This document shows positions 1-6,829 of a stretch of DNA of 64,000 nt, in pieces. This stretch comes from an uncultured Collinsella sp. (GTDB taxonomy: Bacteria; Actinomycetota; Coriobacteriia; Coriobacteriales; Coriobacteriaceae). The translations under genes and the position numbers were made by a program. The notes under the pieces were generated by a model. It made no database searches and was not told where the DNA came from. It worked only from the letters and a program-made list of their open reading frames with translations. How positions within the stretch are numbered: the stretch's first letter is position 1; every line of letters starts with the position of its first letter. Where the stretch lies: assembly GCA_959600835.1 (NCBI GenBank), contig CAUGNQ010000001.1, positions 1 through 64,000 of the forward strand, in the 5' to 3' direction.

Positions 1-20
1 GCGGCAATATCGGCTCCAGA

Positions 21-117
21 TGTTACAGATCGAGACGTTTCCGAATGGCGCCGGCTCTTTGTCTCAATCTGTAACAGCTAGGCCCATTTTTGCCGAGTTA
101 CTGTTACAGATCGAGAC
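21..117. repeat. three copies of a 16-bp motif
   Basis: The motif TGTTACAGATCGAGAC occurs at 21-36 and 102-117 on the plus strand. It occurs once inverted at 61-76 with one change. The window begins just before it, so the full element may be longer. No gene is visible in this stretch. Function unknown. Confidence 0.75.
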
Positions 118-150
118 AAACCGCCGCAGACGCCCATCACAGCACAGACC

Positions 151-187
151 ACCACGAAGGTGCATGTATCCCCTTCGTGGTTGTTTT
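151..187 (+). terminator. rho-independent terminator
   Basis: The stem ACCACGAAGG (151-160) pairs with CCTTCGTGGT (172-181), followed by TTGTTTTG. It would end a plus-strand transcript coming from left of the window, before the cyclo-ligase gene. Confidence 0.7.
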
Positions 188-190
188 GCT

Positions 191-241
191 GTTTGCCCAG
201 ATAAAACCTGCCAAAATAAACCTGTCCCTTTTTGGCAGGTT
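191..241 (+). repeat. leader repeat element, copy 1
   Basis: This copy contains CCCAGATAAAACCTGCC, then AAATAAACCTGTCCC, then TTTTTGGCAGG. CCTGCCAAAA (207-216) can pair with TTTTGGCAGG (230-239). It lies directly upstream of the ribosome binding site of the cyclo-ligase gene. A near-identical copy precedes the HAD gene in the same relative position (11760-11803, minus) and a third follows it (11079-11128). Confidence 0.85.
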
Positions 242-258
242 TGCTAGAGGAGGTTGGG

Positions 259-855
259 ATGGACAAGGCTAAATTGCGGCGAGCGGTGATTGCCCGGCGC
301 GATGCGATTGAGTTGGATGTGCGGGCGGCGAAGTCCGCCGTTATCTGTGCGCGGCTTGTTGAGCGACTGGGTCGCTCGGATCCCGCGGCACCGCACACCG
401 TTGCCGTCTATGCCGCGATGGGTTCCGAAGTCAATCCTGCCGCGTTTGCCGCGGCGGCCGCCAAACGCGACTGGCGCGTGGCCTATCCGTGCATGCTCTC
501 GGCAGCCGAAGCCACAGCTCGTGGCCAGCGCATGTGCATGCGGGCAGTTGCTGTCGACGATGCGTCCGCGGCTCCGTTTATCGCCCACCCCACGCGGGCC
601 TTCACGGCCATGGACATCGACAGCGACCTCTTCCCTATCGTGCCTGCCGATGTTCTCGACATGATTATCGTGCCGCTCGTGGCCTTCGACCAAACCGGCG
701 CGCGCCTGGGCTACGGCGGCGGTTGCTACGACCGCTACCTACCCACGCTTTCGGCCACATGTCAGATCATCGGCATCGCCTTTGACGAACAGCGCGTCAA
801 CCACGTTCCTACCAACGCCCACGACCTGCCGCTGCCCCACATCATCAGCGCCTGA
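259..855 (+). CDS. 5-formyltetrahydrofolate cyclo-ligase
   Basis: This 198-aa protein of the MTHFS family converts 5-formyl-THF to 5,10-methenyl-THF using ATP in the cytoplasm. The family signature is clear near residues 150-165 (VPLVAFD, then LGYGGGCYDRYL). The N-terminal KAKLRRAVIARRDAI matches the usual Lys/Arg-rich first helix. A longer reading frame opens at 232, but the ATG at 259 is chosen because AGAGGAGG lies about 6 bases before it. The gene stands alone on the plus strand behind a terminator and a repeat that lies in its leader. It faces the next gene across a palindromic repeat. Confidence 0.93.
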   Translation: MDKAKLRRAVIARRDAIELDVRAAKSAVICARLVERLGRSDPAAPHTVAVYAAMGSEVNPAAFAAAAAKRDWRVAYPCMLSAAEATARGQRMCMRAVAVDDASAAPFIAHPTRAFTAMDIDSDLFPIVPADVLDMIIVPLVAFDQTGARLGYGGGCYDRYLPTLSATCQIIGIAFDEQRVNHVPTNAHDLPLPHIISA

Positions 856-879
856 TCGCCGCTGTTTCGCACCCGCAAG

Positions 880-995
880 ATGAGCGTGGAAAATCTCCCA
901 CTTTGGGCCCCCTTACGAGCCAAAAATGGGAGATTATCCACGCTCATTCAACAAGCGTCCAGATTTCCACGCTCGTCCGCCTGATTTTCCACGCT
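880..995. repeat. palindromic intergenic repeat, copy 1
   Basis: The core 880-947 has inverted arms ATGAGCGTGGAAAATCTCCC and GGGAGATTATCCACGCTCAT around GAGCCAAAAATG. It is followed by two half-sites containing TTTCCACGCTCGT. Related copies lie at 2281-2400 and 8908-9005. It separates the convergent ends of the cyclo-ligase and the nuclease-like gene. Confidence 0.88.
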
Positions 996-1022
996 CGTGC
1001 AGCCAAACGCCTTGCAACTGCC

Positions 1023-1985
1023 TCAGCACGCACGCGGCACGCCGGCGACCTTGAGCTTGCGATCGAGCTTTGTCGGATCCCTTAGATCATCCCAGCACAA
1101 GCGCACGATCTTGCAGTTATCAAGCAGCGAAAGCCTCGACTCGCGCTGACGCTCATCGAACTGCGCCTTTGCGAGCTTGCCCTCCTCCGCCGCTTTCTCG
1201 CTTTTAACGAATCCGTCGAACTCACCGATAATCAGCTGGTCGCCCACGCGCCACAAGTAGTCGACGCGATACGGCCGTCCCGGCTCAACCGGGTCGAACA
1301 GCTCAACTTGCAGCTCCGGCGTCTGCCAGCCGCGCTCGATCATCAGGGCACGTGCCTTGGACTCGCCACCGCTTTCCGACAGGCCATCGGCACACCGCGC
1401 AACCCTGCGCGCCATCACAACACCGCGACGATTCAGGCCAAGCTTATCGACCGTCTCAACGAGATACTCCTTCGACAAAAGCTGCTCATGGAGTGCCGAA
1501 TCCGCGATGATCAGTCCCTCGACAAACGATGCATCGACCAAGCAATCCGTAATCGTTTGATCGATATCGGTTACGGCGACATCCATATGGGTGGCCCGCG
1601 TTTGACGAGCATAGCGATGACGAATGACCTGAGAGCCCGGCGGCGTCGATTGGGCCGGCATCGCGGCGATATGGATGTGCGTCAAATTGGCATGCGAAAC
1701 CGAAAGGCCATAGATAACAGCCGCCGTATAGGAGCAAAATGTCCAGTCGGGGTGCTTTTGCGCAAGCGCCCGCACCCGATGCAGATAACGCTGCCGAAAC
1801 TTGAGCTCGGACCAGTATTCCGGACGCGCATACAGCCCCGGCATGACTGCTTCAAGACTTCCCGCCGCCACCCGCCGCTCAATCTGCTTTGCCTCCGCCG
1901 CCGTGCGTGCGTACACGCAGCTCATCTGCTGTTCACATGCTTCAATGTAACTTGTAAGCCTTTGATTCGCCGTCATGTTTCCCAT
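1023..1985 (-). CDS. AbiEi-like protein with DUF559/Vsr-like nuclease domain
   Basis: A 320-aa protein without a secure function. The N-terminal two thirds (a winged-helix-like start, then VMPGLYARPEYW and SYTAAVIYGL near residues 40-100) resembles actinobacterial AbiEi-type antitoxin-like proteins. The C-terminal ~110 residues look like a PD-(D/E)XK fold: GGESKAR, then YRVDYLW, then IIGEFDG give spaced E, D and ExD residues as in DUF559/Vsr-like nucleases. No toxin partner gene is adjacent. The start at 1985 has GGGAGG about 5 bases upstream; a longer frame to 2048 lacks one. Direct copies of a palindromic repeat lie on both sides, which suggests an accessory gene. Domain assignment is by eye. 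Confidence 0.6.
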   Translation of the reverse strand: MGNMTANQRLTSYIEACEQQMSCVYARTAAEAKQIERRVAAGSLEAVMPGLYARPEYWSELKFRQRYLHRVRALAQKHPDWTFCSYTAAVIYGLSVSHANLTHIHIAAMPAQSTPPGSQVIRHRYARQTRATHMDVAVTDIDQTITDCLVDASFVEGLIIADSALHEQLLSKEYLVETVDKLGLNRRGVVMARRVARCADGLSESGGESKARALMIERGWQTPELQVELFDPVEPGRPYRVDYLWRVGDQLIIGEFDGFVKSEKAAEEGKLAKAQFDERQRESRLSLLDNCKIVRLCWDDLRDPTKLDRKLKVAGVPRAC

Positions 1986-2280
1986 GTCGCCTCCCAACTC
2001 TTGGAACGGCGCAAACGTACCAGACGTTTTCATGCAAAGTCTGACCAAATGCCGACCAAGCGCTGACCAAATGCTTGACGGTTTTGAACGTTTTAGGTTA
2101 ATGGCTTATATCTGCAGGTAGAAGCCTTGCCAAGAGTTCCCTGTCTCCACATTTAGATGTCTTGGTCCATCGGATTATCAGAAAGAAAAACACGTCGAGG
2201 TTCAAGACTACGCCAAATGCGACTTTGCCCCTGCACGCACCGTCTCTTAGCCGAGCCATCGGCATCTACATGCCCAAAAA
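1986..2280. other. gene-free stretch
   Basis: Between the nuclease-like gene and the repeat at 2281 there is no convincing reading frame. The first part should carry the promoter of the minus-strand gene. I see no clear -35/-10 pair or operator. Confidence 0.5.
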
Positions 2281-2400
2281 ATGAGCGTGGATAATCTCCC
2301 GTTTTGAGCCTAGTTTTGAGCCAAAAGTGGGAGATTATCCACGCTCGATTTGTAAACGTCCGAAAATCCACGCTCGTGTGTCCGAAAACCCACGTTCGTC
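2281..2400. repeat. palindromic intergenic repeat, copy 2
   Basis: The core 2281-2347 has the arms ATGAGCGTGGATAATCTCCC and GGGAGATTATCCACGCTCG. Two half-sites follow (AAATCCACGCTCGT and AACCCACGTTCGT). It has the same orientation as copy 1, so the two copies bracket the nuclease-like gene as direct repeats. Confidence 0.88.
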
Positions 2401-2452
2401 ACGCCGCGAGCACAGAAACGGCCGCAGCAGCAACCACAGCTACAGCCGTAGC

Positions 2453-3379
2453 CTAGTGCTCCTCACCGGCGCGAGCTAGGTCGTAGGGCGTGGTCTGGTA
2501 GACGTAGTAGTTGAGCCAGTTGGTGTAGAACAGCTGAGCTTGGCTGCGCCAGACGTTGCGCGGCTCGGCGGAGGGGTCGTCGCCCGGGAAGTAATGCGCC
2601 GGCACCTCCGGGTTGAGCCCGCGCTTCACATCGCGCTCGTACTCCAGGCGCAGCGTATCGGTGTCGTACTCGGGATGGCCAAAGACAAAGAAGCGACGGC
2701 TGTCGGTCGACTTGACGATGTACAGGCCCACCTCGTCGGACACGGCCACGACCTCAAGCTGCGGCTCGGCCTCTACGTCCTCGCGGCGCACATCGGTGTT
2801 GCGCGAATGCACGGCATAGAAACGGTCGTCAAAGCCGCGGACCAGCGGGCTTTGCGGCTTCACCAGATAATGCTCGAACACGCCACTCGCCTTTGCCGGC
2901 AGGTCGTACTTCTGGATGCCGTAATGATGGTAGAGCCCCGCCTGCGCGCCCCAACAAATGTGCAGCGTAGAGTGCACGTGCGTGGTGGACCAATCCATGA
3001 TCTGGCAGAGCTCGGGCCAGTAGTCGACCTCTTCGAACGGCATCTGCTCCACCGGCGCGCCCGTGATGATCAGGCCGTCGTAGTGGATGTCGCGGATGTC
3101 GTCGAACGTGCGGTAGAACGTCTCCAGGTGGCCGGCGCTCACGTGCGTGGCCTCGTGCGTTTTGGTACGCAGCAGATCCACCTCCACCTGCAGCGGCGTG
3201 TTGGAGAGTTTGCGCATGATCTGCGTCTCGGTGGCAATCTTGGTGGGCATGAGGTTGAGGATGAGCACGCGCAGCGGACGAATGTCCTGGTGCAGCGCGC
3301 GGTACTCGGTCATGACAAAGATGTTCTCGCTCTCGAGCTGCGCGGCGGCAGGGAGGGCGTCGGGGATGCGAATGGGCAT
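2453..3379 (-). CDS. metA: homoserine O-acetyltransferase, MetA type
   Basis: A 308-aa member of the MetA (HTS-like) family, which acylates L-homoserine at the first step of methionine synthesis. Catalytic Cys142 (HICWGAQA), His235 and Glu237 (FGHPEYD) fall at exactly the family numbering. Residue 111 is Glu (TGAPVEQM). In Bacillus cereus MetA, Glu111 selects acetyl-CoA, whereas the E. coli enzyme has Gly and uses succinyl-CoA, so acetyl transfer is predicted. The start has AAGGAG about 6 bases upstream. It is a single gene, divergent from the hydroxyacid dehydrogenase. No S-box or T-box leader is evident in the short intergenic space. Confidence 0.93.
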   Translation of the reverse strand: MPIRIPDALPAAAQLESENIFVMTEYRALHQDIRPLRVLILNLMPTKIATETQIMRKLSNTPLQVEVDLLRTKTHEATHVSAGHLETFYRTFDDIRDIHYDGLIITGAPVEQMPFEEVDYWPELCQIMDWSTTHVHSTLHICWGAQAGLYHHYGIQKYDLPAKASGVFEHYLVKPQSPLVRGFDDRFYAVHSRNTDVRREDVEAEPQLEVVAVSDEVGLYIVKSTDSRRFFVFGHPEYDTDTLRLEYERDVKRGLNPEVPAHYFPGDDPSAEPRNVWRSQAQLFYTNWLNYYVYQTTPYDLARAGEEH

Positions 3380-3590
3380 GGATGCTCCTTACGAGTCAGT
3401 TGCAACTATGGTACAACGACCGGCTCCATCCGCGCGAGCACATCGCCCAGCGATGCCGTCAGCAGCCCAAATCACTCCAAAAGTAGAGATTAAGGCATGT
3501 CCCAAAAATCTACGGCGCTTTAGCCTAGCAAAGTAGTAGCAGGACGCTACAATGGTTCGACGCGAAAAACTCGGCCGGAAGGATACATAT

Positions 3591-4568
3591 ATGTACCAGA
3601 CGCGTAAGATCGGTGTGGTCGGCCAGGGCCACGTAGGAGCACATGTCGCCAACAGCCTGCTCATGCAGGGCATTGCCGATGAGCTGCACCTGTGCGATAT
3701 CAACGAGGCCAAGGTGACGTCCGAGGTCCAGGACCTGCGCGACTCCCTTTCGTTTGTCCCGTACAACACCAAGATCGTCAACTGCTACGACCACTACGAG
3801 GAGCTTGCCTGCTGCGACGTCATCGTCAACGCTGCCGGCAAGGTCGCGCTGGCCGCCGGCAACCGCGACGGCGAGCTGTTCTTTACCACCGACGCCGCCC
3901 GCACCTTTGCCAAGCGCATCGTCGACGCCGGCTTTGACGGCATCTTCGTGAGCATCTCCAACCCCTGCGACGTCGTGTGCACCGAGCTGTGGCACCTGAC
4001 CGGCTACGATCCCAAGAAGATCATCGGCTCGGGCTGCGGTCTGGACTCCGCCCGCTTGCGCACCGAGATCTCCAAGAAGGTCGGCGTGAGCCCCAAGTCC
4101 ATCGACGCCTACATGATCGGCGAGCACGGCTTTAGCCAGCTTGCTGCCTTTAAGGCCGCAACCATCGCTGGCAAAAACCTCAACGAGCTTCAGGCCGAGA
4201 ACCCCGACAAGTACGCCTTCGACCACATGGAGGTCGAGGAGCTTGCACGCAAGGGCGGCTATGTGACCTACCAGGGCAAGCAGTGCACCGAGTACGCCGT
4301 TGCCAACTCCGCCGCGCGCGTCTGCGCCGCCGTGCTGCACAACGAGCACGCCGTGCTTTCGGCCTCTACGCTTATGACCGGCCAGTATGGCGAGGAGGGT
4401 ATCTTTACCTCCCTGCCGTGCGTGATCGGTGCCGAGGGCGTCGAGGAGGTCTACACACTCGACCTTTCCGAGCACGAGCTCGAGGGCTTCCACAAGAGCT
4501 GCCGGCACATCCGCGACAACATCGCTCAGCTCGACTGGTGGGACGCCGAGGCGTACGACGCAAAGTAG
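3591..4568 (+). CDS. L-2-hydroxyacid dehydrogenase (lactate/hydroxyisocaproate type)
   Basis: A 325-aa NAD-dependent dehydrogenase of the lactate/malate superfamily. A Rossmann motif lies at residues 6-12 (GVVGQGHVG), SNPCDV sits near the middle, and the catalytic His is in GEHGFSQ. The substrate loop reads AGKVALAAGNRDGELF and lacks the usual lactate dehydrogenase KPGETR pattern. The overall sequence, including EEXARKGG, is closest in memory to L-2-hydroxyisocaproate dehydrogenase of lactobacilli. It probably reduces pyruvate or branched 2-oxoacids to re-oxidise NADH. The ATG at 3591 follows GGAAGGA; an upstream in-frame ATG at 3552 is poorer. A strong terminator follows the stop codon. Confidence 0.85.
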   Translation: MYQTRKIGVVGQGHVGAHVANSLLMQGIADELHLCDINEAKVTSEVQDLRDSLSFVPYNTKIVNCYDHYEELACCDVIVNAAGKVALAAGNRDGELFFTTDAARTFAKRIVDAGFDGIFVSISNPCDVVCTELWHLTGYDPKKIIGSGCGLDSARLRTEISKKVGVSPKSIDAYMIGEHGFSQLAAFKAATIAGKNLNELQAENPDKYAFDHMEVEELARKGGYVTYQGKQCTEYAVANSAARVCAAVLHNEHAVLSASTLMTGQYGEEGIFTSLPCVIGAEGVEEVYTLDLSEHELEGFHKSCRHIRDNIAQLDWWDAEAYDAK

Positions 4569-4610
4569 GCCGCCGCTTGACGCGACACCTCGCCCATACG
4601 GACGCCATGT

Positions 4611-4655
4611 AAAGCGGGCCGCGCCGGAAACCCATCGGCGCGGCCCGCTTTTTGG
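4611..4655 (+). terminator. rho-independent terminator
   Basis: The stem AAAGCGGGCCGCGCCG pairs with CGGCGCGGCCCGCTTT around a GAAACCCAT loop and ends in TTTTT. It terminates the hydroxyacid dehydrogenase transcript. Confidence 0.93.
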
Positions 4656-4681
4656 CTCACACGACACGCTTACAAATTTAG

Positions 4682-4855
4682 GTCTAATACTTTTCCGCGA
4701 AGTGAACGAGCAAAAATGAGCCCCCGAAGCATCGACACTTTATGGGAACCATTTCCTGCGGTTTCATTAAGATTTTCCTGCGGTTTTGGCGCCAAAAAAT
4801 GTCGATGCTTCGGGGGTCCAAAATAGGTCGTTCACTTCGCGGAAAAGTATTAGAC
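4682..4855. repeat. nested long palindrome (MITE-like)
   Basis: A 28-bp perfect outer inverted repeat (4682-4709 with 4828-4855; arm begins GTCTAATACTTTTCCGCGAA) encloses a 17-bp inner inverted repeat (4721-4737 with 4800-4816; arm begins CCCCCGAAGCATCGAC). The 62-base centre contains TTTCCTGCGGTTT twice. It has no coding capacity and no evident target-site duplication. It fills most of the gene-free space between a terminator and the next gene end. Confidence 0.9.
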
Positions 4856-4948
4856 TTCGTTTTCGCGCAGACACGAATCCGGCCGCCACAACGCAAAAAG
4901 GGGCCCGCGCGCAGCGCAGACCCCGTCAAAAAAGATAATTCCCGGTAC

Positions 4949-5917
4949 CTAGTACTGCTCGATGCCCATGTAGCGACGAATCTCGGGGCTGTGGTCGAAC
5001 ACCTTGCCGCGGGCGGCGCGCAGCTCGCAGCTCATCGCGTAGAAGAAGATCGGCTCCAAGAACGAACGCACGCTGGCGGGCACGTCGCCCAGGCCGTACT
5101 CGAGCGCATCGAGTACCATGACCGTATCGGTGTGCGTGTTGAGGAACGCAAGTGCGCGCTCCTCCATGGGGCGGCACTCACCCGATCCGAGCTGCACAAA
5201 GTAGAACACGCCGGGCTCGGTGGCCTCGAAGGGACCGTGGAAGTACTCGCCGGAATGGATGTAGCAGCAGTGCTGCCACTGCATCTCCATGAGCGAACAG
5301 ATGGCCATAGCGTAGGTCTGGCTAAAGTTGGGGCCGGATCCCAGGATATAGAAGAACTTGTGCTGCTGGCAGAGCTCGGCAAAGTGATCGCCCAGCTCGG
5401 CGTTGACCTTCTCGCGGGCGGCGGGCAGCAGCGCGTCCATCTGCTTAAGGCCGGCGTAGATGTCGGCGAGCGCCTCGTAGCCCTCCTGCTGGTCGAGCAG
5501 CTCGGCAGCCATTAGCACGCCAATGCCCTGCGGGACCTCGGCCTGCGACTCGCCCTTGCCCCACGGATAGACCCAGGTGGTCCACTTGCCGTTGTCGATC
5601 TTTGAGCCCTCGCAGTCGGTGAGGGCAACGACCTCGGCGCCGGCTGCCAGCGCCATCTCGCAACCGTCGACGACCTCCTGCGTATTGCCGCTGTGGCTGC
5701 AGGCGATGACGAGTGACTTCTCGCCAAGACTCTTGGGGGCCATCAGGCAAAACTCGCGCGCCGTGTAAACCGTCGAGGTAAACGTGGTCGCCTCGCGCTT
5801 GAGCAGCTCGTTGGCCGGCATCAGGTCGATCATCGAACCGCCGCAGGCGATCCAAAAGACATTCTCGACCTTGCCCTTGCGCTCGATAATTTCCTGAATC
5901 AGATCATGTGCGTTCAT
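4949..5917 (-). CDS. FrlB-like SIS-domain sugar-phosphate deglycase (paralog 1)
   Basis: A 322-aa protein with two SIS domains (roughly residues 15-150 and 180-310) of the fructoselysine-6-phosphate deglycase (FrlB/FraB) family. These enzymes split 6-phospho-Amadori compounds into glucose 6-phosphate and the amine. Phosphosugar loops are visible as CGGSM near residue 26 and CSHSGNT near residue 75. The catalytic pair of FraB/FrlB is kept as Glu211 (LMEMQW) and His227 (GEYFHGPFE). The C-terminus RRYMGIEQY is family-like. AAGGAGGAG precedes the ATG. It lies 144 bp downstream of a GntR gene on the same strand, with two operator-like repeats in the gap. The substrate cannot be fixed from sequence; other SIS isomerases remain possible. 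Confidence 0.8.
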   Translation of the reverse strand: MNAHDLIQEIIERKGKVENVFWIACGGSMIDLMPANELLKREATTFTSTVYTAREFCLMAPKSLGEKSLVIACSHSGNTQEVVDGCEMALAAGAEVVALTDCEGSKIDNGKWTTWVYPWGKGESQAEVPQGIGVLMAAELLDQQEGYEALADIYAGLKQMDALLPAAREKVNAELGDHFAELCQQHKFFYILGSGPNFSQTYAMAICSLMEMQWQHCCYIHSGEYFHGPFEATEPGVFYFVQLGSGECRPMEERALAFLNTHTDTVMVLDALEYGLGDVPASVRSFLEPIFFYAMSCELRAARGKVFDHSPEIRRYMGIEQY

Positions 5918-5973
5918 GCTGATGCTCCTCCTTGTGTGGTGGCTTTTGGTGACGGCTGCTCGTACCTGCGGTC

Positions 5974-6052
5974 GTTCTATGTTGTCCTATTTATAGCACG
6001 CAAGCTGTCGTGGGTGAAGTCATTTCGCCAAACTTGTTCTATGTTGTTCTAT
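5974..6052 (-). promoter_or_regulatory. promoter with two GntR-type operator repeats
   Basis: The direct repeats GTTCTATGTTGTCCTAT (5974-5990) and GTTCTATGTTGTTCTAT-like (6036-6052) flank a minus-strand promoter. Its -10 TATAAA is at 5995-5990 and its -35 TTCACC at 6018-6013, with a 17-bp spacer. One operator covers the start-site region and the other lies upstream of the -35. This is a plausible binding pattern for the GntR protein encoded just upstream. Assignment is by position and repetition only. Confidence 0.65.
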
Positions 6053-6061
6053 CTGTGGACG

Positions 6062-6829
6062 TTAGATGTCAAACACGTAGCGCGAGCCAACGATCTTTTG
6101 ACGACCGAGCAGTAGGGGCCGCTCGTCCGCATCGGTAAAGTACGCCTCCATATAAAAGAGCGGCTCGCCGACCGGCACCTCCAGCAGCGGGGCCGCCTGA
6201 GCATCGGCAAGCGCAATCTCCACGGTGCAGGGATCGGACTTGAGCGGCGCGCGGCCCGAATGCTCTGCAACGAGCGCAAAGATCGAGTTATCGGCGAGGT
6301 CTTTATCGGCAAGCGTCTGCAGGTAGGGATGGTCGGCGAGCACAAAGGCGTTGTTCTCGAGCATGACGGGCACGCCGTCGGCCGTGCGCACGCGCTCGAC
6401 CACGATAAGCTCACAGCCGGGTTCCACCCCAAAAAACGCCGCATCCTCGTGCGTCGCTGCGACCACCGTGCGCGACACCAGACGCGCACCCGGCACCATG
6501 TCGTTGGCAGCACAACCCTCGGTAAAGCTCTGGACGTCACCCTTCTGGCGAATCTTGCGCTTGAGCTTGGGAGCGCGCACAAAGGTACCCCTCCCCTGCT
6601 GGCGGCTGAGATACCCCGCACGCGACAGCTCCTCGATGGCGCGGCGCACGGTGATGCGTCCCACGCCGTAGGACTTCGCGAGCTCCATCTCGGAAGGAAT
6701 ACGCGAGCCGGCCGCGTACACGCCGCGCGCGATCTCGCCCTTTAGGTCGTCCATAACCTGCTGGTACAGCGGCACGGCGGACACCTCGGCGCGCTCGGAA
6801 CGTTCGGTCTTGCTATCGGCTGCCATCAT
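6062..6829 (-). CDS. GntR family regulator with UTRA domain
   Basis: A 255-aa GntR/HutC-type regulator. The winged helix spans residues ~20-88 (LYQQVMDDLK, RIPSEMELAKSYGVGRITVRR, QQGRGTFV). A UTRA effector domain from ~100 to the end probably binds a phosphorylated sugar. The start overlaps the RecQ stop codon (TAATG), so it is translationally coupled to recQ. The SIS gene follows 144 bp downstream behind a pair of operator-like repeats, so it is the obvious regulator of that gene. A second ATG three bases in is also possible. Confidence 0.88.
   Translation of the reverse strand: MMAADSKTERSERAEVSAVPLYQQVMDDLKGEIARGVYAAGSRIPSEMELAKSYGVGRITVRRAIEELSRAGYLSRQQGRGTFVRAPKLKRKIRQKGDVQSFTEGCAANDMVPGARLVSRTVVAATHEDAAFFGVEPGCELIVVERVRTADGVPVMLENNAFVLADHPYLQTLADKDLADNSIFALVAEHSGRAPLKSDPCTVEIALADAQAAPLLEVPVGEPLFYMEAYFTDADERPLLLGRQKIVGSRYVFDI

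Noticed and set aside
1023..1985. The nuclease-like gene as half of a classical AbiE toxin-antitoxin pair
   Set aside because: No AbiEii-type nucleotidyltransferase toxin gene lies next to it on either side.
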